DNA from: CAZTGZ01 sp044339595
Lineage (GTDB): Bacteria > Bacteroidota > Bacteroidia > NS11-12g > UBA9320
Reading direction: 5' to 3'
Length of the DNA stretch: 28,180 nt
Assembly: GCA_044339595.1 (NCBI GenBank)
Contig: JBIIVF010000014.1
Coordinates: 1-28,180, forward strand
Under the pieces are notes generated by a model. That model saw nothing but the letters and a program-made list of their open reading frames with translations. It made no database searches and was not told the DNA's origin. Of this stretch, positions 15,674-24,363 are shown piece by piece; positions within the stretch are counted from its first letter, which is position 1, and each line of letters starts with the position of its first letter. The translations under genes and the position numbers were made by a program.

Positions 15674-17710
15674 CTACGACGACGATTTATTCAATAACAT
15701 TTTTTCCAACACCGAAATTTCATCCCGCAATCGGGCGGCCTCCATGAATTCCAATTCTTTTGCGGCCTTTAACATGGCCTTTTTATTGGCATCAATGGTC
15801 TTTTGCAATTGATCTGCTGTTAAATACTGCATCACAGGATCGGCTGCAACACTCGACTGGTACTCTTCAATATAGGGAATCGCCTGACCCTTGCCTTTTC
15901 TCGAATCTGCAATGGAGGTTTGTTCAAAAATCTCTTCTCTGCTTTTAATGATGGTTCGGGGAGTGATGTTGTGCTCTTGGTTATACGCAATCTGCTTTTC
16001 ACGACGGCGATTGGTTTCGTCCATGGTCTTTTGCATCGAATCGGTAATTTTATCGGCATACATGATCACCCTGCCTTCCGAATTACGTGCCGCTCTACCG
16101 ATGGTTTGCACCAAAGATCGCTCCGACCTCAAAAATCCTTCTTTATCGGCATCTAAAATGGCTACCAATGCCACTTCAGGAAGATCCAAACCTTCCCTCA
16201 ATAAATTCACACCAATCAGCACATCATACACTCCCAATCTCAAATCTCTCAATATATCCACCCTATCCAAGGTCTTTACCTCTGAATGGATATAGGCTGA
16301 TTTAATCCTGACTTTCTTCAGATACTTGTCCAATTCCTCGGCCATTCTCTTGGTCAAGGTGGTCACCAAAATCCTAAATCCTCTTTTGATGGTCTCATCA
16401 ATTTCTTCCATCAAATCATCAATCTGATGGGTGCTGGGCTTTACTACAATCACCGGATCCAATAAACCGGTAGGTCGGATTAGCTGCTCAACTATCACCC
16501 CTTCTGAATCCATGATCTCATAATCCGCCGGGGTTGCACTCACATATACCACCTGATTCACCACTTCCTGAAACTCTTCAAATTTTAGCGGGCGATTGTC
16601 CAAAGCCGCGGGCAGCCTGAATCCATACTCTACGAGATTCTCCTTTCGACTCCGGTCACCCCCATACATGGCCCTGACTTGTGGCAACGAAACATGGCTC
16701 TCATCTACGATCAACAAAAAGTCCTTCGGAAAATAGTCGAGCAAACAGAATGGTCGTTCCCCTGCCTTGCGCTTGTCCATATAACGGCTGTAATTCTCAA
16801 TGCCGCTGCAATATCCCAACTCCCGCATCATCTCCAAATCGAAAATGGTTCGCTCTTCAATGCGCTTGGCCTCCAGAAAACGGCCCATACGCTTGAAATG
16901 CTCTACCTGGGCTACCATGTCATCCTGAATCTGATAAATGGCTTCTTTGAGCCTTTCTTTGGGAGTAACATAGATATTGGCGGGAAATATGGCAGCGTGC
17001 TCCATCGCTTCCAGGGTGGTTCCACTGATGGGGTCAATCAAATATAATTCTTCGATCTCGTTGCCGAAAAATGACACCCTCAAGGCTACTTCATCATAGG
17101 CCAAAAACACATCCACATTGTCTCCCTGAACCCGGAAAGTTCCCCGCTTAAACTCCGCGGTGGTGCGACTGTATAAACTGTCAACCAGCGCATATAAAAG
17201 CTGATTACGACTGATGGTTTGACCCTTTGAAATGCGGATGATGCTGCTTTCATAATCACCCGGATTTCCGGCACCATAAATGCAGGAAACCGACGCCACC
17301 ACAATCACATCGCGCCTGCCGGAAAGCAAGGCACTCGTGGTTCGCAACCTGAATTTCTCAATCTCTTCATTGATGTTCAGATCCTTTTCTATGTAGGTAT
17401 TGCTCGTAGGGATAAAGGCTTCCGGCTGATAATAATCGTAGTAACTGACAAAATATTCTACGGCATTATTGGGAAAAAACTGTCGGAATTCGCCATACAG
17501 CTGCGCCACCAGGGTTTTATTATGACTCAATACCAAAGTGGGCTTTTGAACCTGTTGTATCACATTGGCCATGGTAAAGGTCTTTCCGGAACCGGTCACC
17601 CCCAGCAGAGTTTGGGCTCTCAAGCCCATATTCAGGCCGGAAACCAGTTGTTTGATGGCTTCTGGTTGATCACCGGTGGGCACATAATCGGAAGTGAGTT
17701 CAAATGGCAT
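15674..17710 (-). CDS. uvrB: UvrABC excinuclease subunit B
   Basis: 678 residues, full length for UvrB (about 670). It is the helicase-like damage-verification subunit of nucleotide excision repair, loaded by UvrA and recruiting UvrC. Walker A is G37-V-T-G-S-G-K43-T44. The Tyr-rich beta-hairpin that inserts into DNA is at about 88-110 (YYDYYQPEAFIPTSNTY). The DEAH-like motif is VDESH, the helicase motif VI is QTIGRAARN, and the C-terminal UVR coiled coil is EFMEAARLRDEI. The start at 17710 gives the canonical MPFEL N terminus. It follows the DUF456 gene by 2 bp and is clearly co-transcribed. REP-like hairpins abut its 3' end, facing the ompA-family gene. Confidence 0.97.
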   Translation of the reverse strand: MPFELTSDYVPTGDQPEAIKQLVSGLNMGLRAQTLLGVTGSGKTFTMANVIQQVQKPTLVLSHNKTLVAQLYGEFRQFFPNNAVEYFVSYYDYYQPEAFIPTSNTYIEKDLNINEEIEKFRLRTTSALLSGRRDVIVVASVSCIYGAGNPGDYESSIIRISKGQTISRNQLLYALVDSLYSRTTAEFKRGTFRVQGDNVDVFLAYDEVALRVSFFGNEIEELYLIDPISGTTLEAMEHAAIFPANIYVTPKERLKEAIYQIQDDMVAQVEHFKRMGRFLEAKRIEERTIFDLEMMRELGYCSGIENYSRYMDKRKAGERPFCLLDYFPKDFLLIVDESHVSLPQVRAMYGGDRSRKENLVEYGFRLPAALDNRPLKFEEFQEVVNQVVYVSATPADYEIMDSEGVIVEQLIRPTGLLDPVIVVKPSTHQIDDLMEEIDETIKRGFRILVTTLTKRMAEELDKYLKKVRIKSAYIHSEVKTLDRVDILRDLRLGVYDVLIGVNLLREGLDLPEVALVAILDADKEGFLRSERSLVQTIGRAARNSEGRVIMYADKITDSMQKTMDETNRRREKQIAYNQEHNITPRTIIKSREEIFEQTSIADSRKGKGQAIPYIEEYQSSVAADPVMQYLTADQLQKTIDANKKAMLKAAKELEFMEAARLRDEISVLEKMLLNKSSS

Positions 17711-17712
17711 CT

Positions 17713-18201
17713 TTAAATCAACACTTTAATGAAGAAAAAGATCATCACGGCACACAATAAAATTTTGGCAAGGGTACCCCCTAAAAATCCGATAAAGGAA
17801 CCCCATCCGGATTTCAAGGCTTTGTTCATATCCTGACCTCCCATCAATTCACCAATCACCGCTCCAAAAAAAGGACCCAGAATAAAAGTTACCGGCCCCA
17901 ACACAGGCACAAATATTCCTAATAACAGCCCGATGGTGCTTCCCCATTGCCCCCATGCGGTGCCCCCAAATTTTTTGGTTCCCCAAATGGGCAGATAATA
18001 GTCGAGTACGGTAACCAATCCAACAAAAACGCCCAACCAAATGAGCAAAGTCCACGTCACTTCCGGCGCGGCGGTGCTGTGAAACTTTAGTAAACCAAGT
18101 CCAACCAACGCTACCGGCGGGCCCGGCAAGGCGGGCAAAATACTGCCGGCCAATCCGATTAACAGCAACAAAGCGCCAACAATGATCCAAATAATGTCCA
18201 T
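17713..18201 (-). CDS. DUF456 domain membrane protein
   Basis: 162 residues with about four to five hydrophobic segments and Gly/Pro-rich turns typical of DUF456. These are LLLLIGLAGSILPALPGPP (residues about 10-28), WTLLIWLGVFVGLVTVLDYY, STIGLLLGIFVPVLGPVTF with the adjoining FGAVIGELMGG, and IGFLGGTLAKILLCAVMIFF. The conserved D-Y-Y-L-P...G-T-K-K-F-G-G segment is present. Molecular function is unknown. It is the first gene of a two-gene operon with uvrB (2-bp spacing). Its start is only 39 bp from that of the divergent phosphatase gene; a near-consensus -7 box (TTACTTTG on the minus strand, one mismatch) lies in between. Confidence 0.85.
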   Translation of the reverse strand: MDIIWIIVGALLLLIGLAGSILPALPGPPVALVGLGLLKFHSTAAPEVTWTLLIWLGVFVGLVTVLDYYLPIWGTKKFGGTAWGQWGSTIGLLLGIFVPVLGPVTFILGPFFGAVIGELMGGQDMNKALKSGWGSFIGFLGGTLAKILLCAVMIFFFIKVLI

Positions 18202-18240
18202 AGTGATTAGTTTTACAAAGTAATTAAATTCGGAAGCAAA

Positions 18241-18714
18241 ATGGCCATAAAAGTATTGTTTGTGTGTTTGGGAAATATCTGTCGCTCACCGATGGCAGAA
18301 GGTATTTTTCAAAAGAGGATAGAGGAGGAAGGATTGTCCGTGCAAATTAGTGCCGATAGTGCCGGCACATCGAACTACCATTCCGGAGAACTGGCAGATA
18401 TTCGGATGCGCAAAACGGCCATTAAAAACCAAATCGAATTAACCCATCGTGCGAGGCAAATTAAGGGGACGGACCTTCTTCACTTCGACTATGTCCTTGC
18501 GATGGATAAAAGCAATCTGGCCGATATTCTGAAACTTCACCATCAACCTACCGCTCAGATTGAACTCCTTCGGGCTTTTGGCCCTAAAACAGATGATTTA
18601 AATGTGCCGGATCCATATTACAGCGATGACCATGCCTTTGATGAAGTGTTTCAAATTCTCGAATTTCACATCGATCACTTCATTCATCACATTCGGGAAA
18701 CAAACGAACTTTGA
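18241..18714 (+). CDS. Low-molecular-weight protein tyrosine phosphatase
   Basis: 157 residues, the full length of the family. The P-loop is C9-L-G-N-I-C14-R15-S16, with nucleophile C9 and phosphate-binding R15. The general acid is D124 in the D-P-Y-Y motif (124-127). These enzymes dephosphorylate phosphotyrosine proteins, often bacterial tyrosine kinases that control exopolysaccharide; arsenate reductase relatives lack DPYY. No tyrosine kinase gene is in the window. It is divergent from the DUF456-uvrB operon. The downstream nuclease promoter begins 8 bp past its stop. Cytoplasmic. Confidence 0.93.
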   Translation: MAIKVLFVCLGNICRSPMAEGIFQKRIEEEGLSVQISADSAGTSNYHSGELADIRMRKTAIKNQIELTHRARQIKGTDLLHFDYVLAMDKSNLADILKLHHQPTAQIELLRAFGPKTDDLNVPDPYYSDDHAFDEVFQILEFHIDHFIHHIRETNEL

Positions 18715-18721
18715 GTTTACC

Positions 18722-18729
18722 TATCTTTG
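18722..18729 (+). promoter_or_regulatory. -7 box TATCTTTG, leaderless-type spacing
   Basis: Exact TAnnTTTG match with exactly 6 bases before the ATG at 18736. The transcript would begin at about the start codon. Confidence 0.55.
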
Positions 18730-18735
18730 CCCGGT

Positions 18736-20067
18736 ATGAATGTAAAGGGAACCATTTTCTTTCTTATAGGGCTGTTGATGACCTTCTCGGTGAAATCGCA
18801 GGACAATTTCGACATCATCCGAATGATGCACTACAACCTGCTTAATTACCGCAATACAACCCCTCAATGTGATGGCACTACCAATCCGCCTGCCACCAAA
18901 GACGCGGCCCTCAAAACCATCCTGAATCACGCTAAACCTGACCTGGTAACCCTCAATGAAATAGGGGCCAATCCGATCAATGCCAACCGATTGTTGAGCA
19001 ATGCATTTGTTGTGACCGGGATGGATTACGATTTTGCCAATTACTCCAACAACGCCAGCAGCAGTCTGGTTAATATGTTGTTTTACAATCGCAACCGATT
19101 GGTTCTGCAAAAACAGACCCTCATCGACAAAGCCCTCAGCGGACAATTGCTGGTCAGGGTAATCGATGTTTATTCGCTGTATTACAAAGACCCCATTGGT
19201 TTGGCTGCCGGAGATACGGTCTTTTTTCATGTTGCTGTGGCCCACCTCAAAGCAGGAGATACCCAGGCTGATAAGGATGAAAGAGCCCGCATGACGGAAG
19301 CCTTGATGGCCTACATTCAGAAAACAAAAACCAAACCCGAAAATTGGATCATCAGCGGTGATTTTAACATTCAAAGCAGCACGGAAACCAGTTATCAAAA
19401 CCTGATTAACCATAGTGTAGCCGATATCCGCTTTTTTGACCCTGCAGATGCTTCCGGAACCTGGAATAACAATGCTAACTTCGCGGGATTACACACCCAA
19501 AGCACCCGCACTTCTTCCACCAATGGAGGATGTTTCAGCAGCAGTGGACTGGACGATCGTTTCGATTTTATCCTCGCCAACAAAGAAATCATGGATAATG
19601 CGCTTCACCTCGGATACATCAAAAACAGCTACAAAGCCCTCGGACAGGACGGAAGCCGATTCAATTCTACCATCAATTCACCGGCCAACAGCAGCGTACC
19701 GGCCGAGGTGGTAACCGCCTTGTATGATATGAGTGACCATTTGCCGGTTTCGATGGATATGAAAGTGCGAAAATGGGTTTTGGGCATGAAAAATCCGGGT
19801 GAGAACCACATTTTTAGGGTTCAAAGTCCTGCCGATCAATCGTTAAACCTCCATTTTAATCAACATGCCCTTCAACCACCTTTGGTTAAAATATTTGATA
19901 TTTCAGGGAAATGCCTGCTGGAAATTCAACTTCCGGCCTCCGCATCCAAAGCCGTGAACATGGATATTTCAAGCCTCAAAGATGGCTTGTATTACCTTCA
20001 ATTATCCGTCGAAGGAAACCCCTTAGGGATTCAGAAATTCATTAAACTGCCTGCGGAGTCCAGGTAA
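18736..20067 (+). CDS. Secreted endonuclease/exonuclease/phosphatase-family protein with T9SS domain
   Basis: 443 residues. Signal peptide (residues 1-21, cleavage near VKSQ|DN), then an EEP fold. MMHYNLLNYRN supplies the first Asn. LNEIGAN supplies the metal-binding Glu. VAVAHLKAG, ISGDFNIQSS and MSDHLPVSMDM supply the remaining Asp, Asn and His residues. These fit a Mg-dependent phosphodiesterase such as an extracellular nuclease. Residues from about 355 form a type A T9SS sorting domain (FDISGKCLLEI, ISSLKDGLYYLQL, QKFIK). The ATG at 18736 begins the signal peptide. Its last 26 bp overlap the 3' end of the convergent tilS gene. Actual substrate (DNA, RNA or lipid) is unknown. Confidence 0.85.
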   Translation: MNVKGTIFFLIGLLMTFSVKSQDNFDIIRMMHYNLLNYRNTTPQCDGTTNPPATKDAALKTILNHAKPDLVTLNEIGANPINANRLLSNAFVVTGMDYDFANYSNNASSSLVNMLFYNRNRLVLQKQTLIDKALSGQLLVRVIDVYSLYYKDPIGLAAGDTVFFHVAVAHLKAGDTQADKDERARMTEALMAYIQKTKTKPENWIISGDFNIQSSTETSYQNLINHSVADIRFFDPADASGTWNNNANFAGLHTQSTRTSSTNGGCFSSSGLDDRFDFILANKEIMDNALHLGYIKNSYKALGQDGSRFNSTINSPANSSVPAEVVTALYDMSDHLPVSMDMKVRKWVLGMKNPGENHIFRVQSPADQSLNLHFNQHALQPPLVKIFDISGKCLLEIQLPASASKAVNMDISSLKDGLYYLQLSVEGNPLGIQKFIKLPAESR

Positions 20068-21385
20068 TCCGAAAAACGGTTTGCGTTTTCCCGGAGATCT
20101 TATGAAGATGTGAGATGCGCATTCCGGCCACCCAAATTATGTTTCCATCACTAATCAATACCGGAATTTTGTTTCGAAGGGTGGCATCCACCTTCTCATC
20201 GGTAAAAAAATCGCTGAGCAATTTCGTGCCTGTCATTCCCAACGGACTGAAGGTATCGCCGATGTTCCAGCTTCTCACCTGAATCGGAAATGAACAGTGA
20301 TCTGCATCCAACAAGGCGATCGATTTTGAATCCGTCATCCGAACTTGCTCCCTCGCCAGTTTCTCTACCCTAAATAACCCCACACCCGTTTCAAATTGTC
20401 CCGGACCACTCAGCTCGAACTCAAACCCCTGATCGACCTGATCCAACGGAATGATCACCAAATGCTCCCGATCGCGAACGATTTTATGGGTGCGTGTTAA
20501 AAAAACGGCCCCGGGAGGATTCTCCAAAGATTGAAGAATGTCTTTATTCATCGCAGCATTCACCGCATACCTGTTCAGCAAATAGTACAAAATCACCTCG
20601 TACTGTGGAAAAGATTTTAACTTACTGATTTCCAGGCGTATGCCAAGCGTAGCATCAGGATCTACACAACCCTTCATCATTTCCTCCGCCTGTGCATTCA
20701 ATACCAAAGCGGCATCTCTAAGTATGTGAGCGCTATTTAGAAATCGTTGTTCGAACGTTGGATTGATCTCTTTGAAGATGGGCAATACATGGTGTCGGAT
20801 TTTATTCCGGATATATTTATCTGAAAAATTGCTGCTGTCTTCGCGGAACAGAATTTTTTGCTCTTGGGCATATTCCTCTATTTCATCCCGGGTAAAATGA
20901 ATCAAGGGCCTCCAAATCTGGTGGACAGATGAAGGAATTCCACTCAACCCTTCCAAACCCGCACCCCTCAACAGGTTAATCAACATGGTCTCTGCATTGT
21001 CTGTGGCATGATGTGCCGTAGCCAATCCGGCATAAGCCCCCGCCTTTAAAAGTTCATCGAAATAGGCATAACGCAATTCACGGGCTGCCATTTGAGTGCT
21101 GATTTTTCGTTCGGCAGCATACGCCTGTGTTTCAGCAAGATGCACATGACATTTCACGCCCAATGCGGCTGCCTGTTTTTGAACAAAAACCGCATCCTCT
21201 TCACTTTCCTTGCCCCTCAGTCTGAAATTCATATGGGCTGCTTCTACCTTAAATCCGCTCTTCACCAATAAATGGAGCAACACCATCGAATCGATGCCTC
21301 CGCTTACAGCCACAATCCAAACAGACCCGTCCGATTTCAATCGGTTCACCTCAGGAAGAACATTGAATGCGTTGAATAAATCCAT
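20042..21385 (-). CDS. tilS: tRNA(Ile)-lysidine synthase
   Basis: 447 residues. It modifies cytidine 34 of tRNA-Ile(CAU) to lysidine using ATP and lysine, which is essential for AUA decoding. The N-terminal PP-loop is S28-G-G-I-D-S33. ATAHHATDNAETMLINLLRG is the conserved His/Asp/Glu segment, and FREDSSNFSDKYIRNKIRH is the family signature. The C-terminal domain ends in WVAGMRISHLHKI. I chose the ATG at 21385: a TAggTTTG -7 box ends 6 bases upstream, and an upstream TTG (21394) lies inside that box. The 3' end overlaps the convergent nuclease gene by 26 bp, so the C terminus of each protein constrains the other. Confidence 0.95.
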   Translation of the reverse strand: MDLFNAFNVLPEVNRLKSDGSVWIVAVSGGIDSMVLLHLLVKSGFKVEAAHMNFRLRGKESEEDAVFVQKQAAALGVKCHVHLAETQAYAAERKISTQMAARELRYAYFDELLKAGAYAGLATAHHATDNAETMLINLLRGAGLEGLSGIPSSVHQIWRPLIHFTRDEIEEYAQEQKILFREDSSNFSDKYIRNKIRHHVLPIFKEINPTFEQRFLNSAHILRDAALVLNAQAEEMMKGCVDPDATLGIRLEISKLKSFPQYEVILYYLLNRYAVNAAMNKDILQSLENPPGAVFLTRTHKIVRDREHLVIIPLDQVDQGFEFELSGPGQFETGVGLFRVEKLAREQVRMTDSKSIALLDADHCSFPIQVRSWNIGDTFSPLGMTGTKLLSDFFTDEKVDATLRNKIPVLISDGNIIWVAGMRISHLHKISGKTQTVFRITWTPQAV

Positions 21386-21391
21386 GGGTAA

Positions 21392-21399
21392 CAAACCTA
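21392..21399 (-). promoter_or_regulatory. -7 box TAGGTTTG for tilS, leaderless-type spacing
   Basis: Exact TAnnTTTG on the minus strand with 6 bases to the tilS ATG, the same spacing as at 8521-8528 and 18722-18729. Confidence 0.5.
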
Positions 21400-21435
21400 A
21401 AGGATTTTAGGGACTTTTGAACTGATTAGCATCAA

Positions 21436-21570
21436 TCACATCACCCTTTTCCGCTCTCTCCATTGATACAACCCCACAAGCAACAATCCCGGCAGACTGA
21501 ATAAACCGGCGTTGAGCAAGATTACCTCCCACGGATGTGCACATAGCAAAAGATCTATCACAACCACCAT
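21436..21570 (-). CDS. Possible small two-helix membrane protein or gene remnant
   Basis: From the ATG at 21570 this frame encodes 44 residues: two hydrophobic stretches (VVVIDLLLCA; VILLNAGLFSLPGLLLVGLY) and a basic C terminus (RERKRVM). The frame stays open and protein-like upstream to about 21660 (KRFAKPGFERCPQPYQW), but contains no ATG, GTG or TTG there before a TAG. It may be a remnant of a longer membrane protein, or start at a rare codon. It lies directly upstream of tilS on the same strand. I recognise no family. Confidence 0.3.
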   Translation of the reverse strand: MVVVIDLLLCAHPWEVILLNAGLFSLPGLLLVGLYQWRERKRVM

Positions 21571-21700
21571 CAACACAGGCAAAAGAATCCATTGGTAAGG
21601 TTGAGGACATCGCTCAAAACCGGGCTTAGCGAATCTTTTTGAAAGAAAAACAATTAAAAGATTAAATGACTATCCGTTAAATTACCTAATTCGGGTTACG

Positions 21701-22200
21701 GAATTTAAACTATAATTTTCATAGGGAAGCTCCAAAAACAAGTATCATAATAAAGTGCACACATGAATCATTGCAGTATCGGGCCTGCGGGTGGGAAATG
21801 GCCTTATTTGTCTTTTCGTGATCCGCTTGGTTATGAAGGCGTGAAAACCAATCATCCCATTGAGCAGATAAGAAAGCGATGGGCGAACGCCAATTGAACT
21901 CCGGTTTCCTTTCTTCATATCGACTCACTTCGGAACATAGGTAACCCAAATAAATATAGGAAGTGGCTCCCATCGTGGAAATCGCCGAAATGGCCATAGC
22001 GGATAGAAAAGAGAAATTGAGCCTTGATTTTTTTTGCTTCGTTTTTTTTATCAAGAAAAAAAATGAAGTGGGGTTAACGTGATTTTGTTCATTGTGGACT
22101 GATGTTTGGGCAAAGCCCTGAAAACCCTATTGTTCAACATAGTCAATCATTTAAATTAAATGTCGTAGCAGATAATTGTTAAACACGCGGATGATCATTA
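21701..22200. repeat. Long intergenic repeat, copy 2
   Basis: Diverged direct copy of 1202-1795, here about 500 bp. The nested stems are exact: GGCGT (21838-21842) with ACGCC (21887-21891), and CCCAT (21856-21860) with ATGGG (21879-21883). The long T/A hairpin is CTTCG plus T8 (22037-22049) with A8 plus TGAAG (22056-22068). Its outer bases differ from those of copy 1 yet still pair, with one G-T. GGGC-AAA-GCCC is at 22108-22118. Like copy 1 it follows the 3' end of a minus-strand gene (here the M1 peptidase) and precedes the start of another. The remaining bases to 22325 hold nothing I can support. Confidence 0.6.
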
Positions 22201-22325
22201 AAAAGTGTTCACTAAAATCCGGATGCCCATTTTATAATCCATCTCATGCTCATTTAACCTGATCTCTACAAGAATCACTTGTAACAGCACAAAGACGACC
22301 AATGGCACAAACTTCAAAACCCTTT

Positions 22326-24209
22326 TTAATACAACATTTCCTCAATGGTATTCACCGTAACGGAATGATACCCCGGTCGGGCCTTTTCGAAAACCGCCCT
22401 TGCCCATTTCAAATCCTCGGGATTCTTACTCAATCTTGCGTACAAAGGCGTCAAGAACTTTCTTCGACCAACACGAAGGAGAAATTGTTCCAATGCGCCT
22501 TGGGCAGGGGTATAATGACTGCTGATGGTATGTTTAAACCAATCGCACAAAATCTCACTGTTCCCGGACCGGGTAAAGCCGAAAGCCGCATCTAAATCCT
22601 TCAAACGAACCACCTCCATCTCAGGCTTTAAGTTTCTGAGAAAATGAAGCCAATGATGGGTGGTCCAACCCCGGGTATTCAACTCCTTCGCCGGTGTGCC
22701 TTTTTGGAAACGCACCGCTTGGTCTGCAGCTTTGTTGAGCTCCTCTGAAATAGGTAAGGTGGCACTTTGCGGAATGCCGGGACCATAAATCCACGCTTTG
22801 GCATTGATTTTCTCGGCCAACACCTGATCTCCTTTGATCAAATGCTGATCTAAATATTCAAGAAACAGGGTGGTATTCATGGGTTTAAAAGCATGCTCGT
22901 TGAAATACGCCTTTAAGAATGCATCAAATTTCATGCGCCCGACACTTTGTTCAATATGTCGCAAAAAGAAACGACCCTTTTCATAGGCAACGTCCGTCAA
23001 TCCATCATCCGGATTTCGGCCTTCGAGGTTCAGGTACAAGTGCGTTTCTTCAGGTTGGTTCTCGTCCTCAAAGTCTGCTAAAGTTAACTTCAATTCTCCC
23101 AAACCCAAAACAGTTAACATGCCTTCATAGCCACTTCCATAGATCTTTTCCATGATGCGTTGCTCGAAATAAACGGTAAACCCTTCGTTGAGCCAGAAGT
23201 CGTTCCAGGTTTGGTTGGTCACCAGGTTGCCACTCCAGCTATGGGCCAATTCATGGGCAATCAAACTGACCAAAGAGCGATCTCCCGCAATGATGGTAGG
23301 GGTGGCAAAGGTCAAACAGGGATTCTCCATCCCACCAAATGGGAAACTGGGTGGCAACACCAAAACGTCATATCGTCCCCATCGGTAAGGACCGTAAAGA
23401 TCTTCTGCACTGTCGATCATCGCTTGCATCGACTCAAATTCCCATGCCGCGGCTTTGATCTGACCGGGTTCGGCATACACCCCTGAATTTCGACCGGTAT
23501 TTCTGAATTCCAGATTACCTGCGGCAATGGCCATCAGATAAGTCGAAACAGGCTTGGGTTGCTTGAAATAATACGTACGGTTGCGATGCAATGCTGTATC
23601 ATTGATGGCACTCATCAACACCATCAAATCGCGGTCGATGGTCACCTTGGCGGAATACGTGAACTTGTTGCCGGGACTATCCTGACATGGAATCCAGGTC
23701 CTTGCCAAAATAGACTGACTCTGACTAAACAGAAATGGATGTTTTTTATCATGGGTCTGCTCCGGTGTAAGCCATTGCAAGGCTTCAGATTTAGGCGATG
23801 TTTCATAAAAAATGATCACCGCATTGGAGGATGATTTCAGGTCAATGGTGAGTGGACTGCCAAAATATTCTTTTTCCTCCCCAATTTTAAAAGTCAATCT
23901 TGAGCCATGATCATCGAGAATGCTGTCAATTTTCAATTGCCGGCAATCGAGCAAAAGCTTTGAGTTATGGCTGTTCTTGCGGGTCAAATCATGCCTTACA
24001 CTTCCCTTCAAAATCCGGCGTTCAAAGTCAATCAGCAGATCGAGGTGGGAGTGTTTTACCGTAATTTCATCCGGATTGGCATAAGAGTGCACATCTTTTG
24101 TGTTTGCTGTGGCATGAATATTGTCGTTTTGCTTTTCAGGTCCGGGTTTACAGGCCGAAAGAACCAAAATAATACAAAACAAAATGTTGATCGTGTGTAG
24201 TTTAAGCAA
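22326..24209 (-). CDS. M1-family metallopeptidase lipoprotein (LTA4H/aminopeptidase type)
   Basis: 627 residues from a TTG start. The signal peptide ends in a perfect lipobox L17-S-A-C20, so it is a lipoprotein. An N-terminal beta-sandwich (about 50-240) precedes the catalytic domain with substrate motif G292-G-M-E-N296 and zinc site H319-E320-x-x-H323-x18-E342. The C-terminal helical domain resembles that of leukotriene A4 hydrolase/cold-active aminopeptidases. It should trim N-terminal residues of peptides in the envelope. An in-frame ATG at 24263 would give 645 residues, but a TAtaTTTG -7 box lies inside that extension (24231-24238), and the signal peptide is better placed from TTG 24209. 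It is divergent from the DUF4468 gene. Confidence 0.9.
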   Translation of the reverse strand: MLKLHTINILFCIILVLSACKPGPEKQNDNIHATANTKDVHSYANPDEITVKHSHLDLLIDFERRILKGSVRHDLTRKNSHNSKLLLDCRQLKIDSILDDHGSRLTFKIGEEKEYFGSPLTIDLKSSSNAVIIFYETSPKSEALQWLTPEQTHDKKHPFLFSQSQSILARTWIPCQDSPGNKFTYSAKVTIDRDLMVLMSAINDTALHRNRTYYFKQPKPVSTYLMAIAAGNLEFRNTGRNSGVYAEPGQIKAAAWEFESMQAMIDSAEDLYGPYRWGRYDVLVLPPSFPFGGMENPCLTFATPTIIAGDRSLVSLIAHELAHSWSGNLVTNQTWNDFWLNEGFTVYFEQRIMEKIYGSGYEGMLTVLGLGELKLTLADFEDENQPEETHLYLNLEGRNPDDGLTDVAYEKGRFFLRHIEQSVGRMKFDAFLKAYFNEHAFKPMNTTLFLEYLDQHLIKGDQVLAEKINAKAWIYGPGIPQSATLPISEELNKAADQAVRFQKGTPAKELNTRGWTTHHWLHFLRNLKPEMEVVRLKDLDAAFGFTRSGNSEILCDWFKHTISSHYTPAQGALEQFLLRVGRRKFLTPLYARLSKNPEDLKWARAVFEKARPGYHSVTVNTIEEMLY

Positions 24210-24230
24210 TGTTCGTCGGGAATTTTGTCT

Positions 24231-24238
24231 CAAATATA
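24231..24238 (-). promoter_or_regulatory. -7 box TATATTTG for the M1 peptidase
   Basis: Exact TAnnTTTG on the minus strand, 21 bases before the TTG at 24209 and downstream of the alternative ATG at 24263. It therefore argues for the shorter protein. Confidence 0.45.
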
Positions 24239-24316
24239 CTACTACCGCAATATGGATGTTCATTTTTCGTTCATTCCGATACTTACCGAATGATTAGGAT
24301 ATGATAATTAAAAGGA

Positions 24317-24324
24317 TATATTTG
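24317..24324 (+). promoter_or_regulatory. -7 box TATATTTG for the DUF4468 gene
   Basis: Exact TAnnTTTG, 39 bases before the ATG at 24364 and downstream of another in-frame ATG at 24301. It supports 24364 as start. It faces away from the box at 24231-24238. Confidence 0.45.
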
Positions 24325-24363
24325 CCCGTCTTTCCAAAAAAAGACTATTTGAAAGCACAGCCT

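Noticed and set aside
18721..19413. 230-codon open frame on the minus strand
   Set aside because: It lies wholly inside the secreted nuclease gene, whose plus-strand frame has a signal peptide and all EEP motifs. The minus frame shows no family features.
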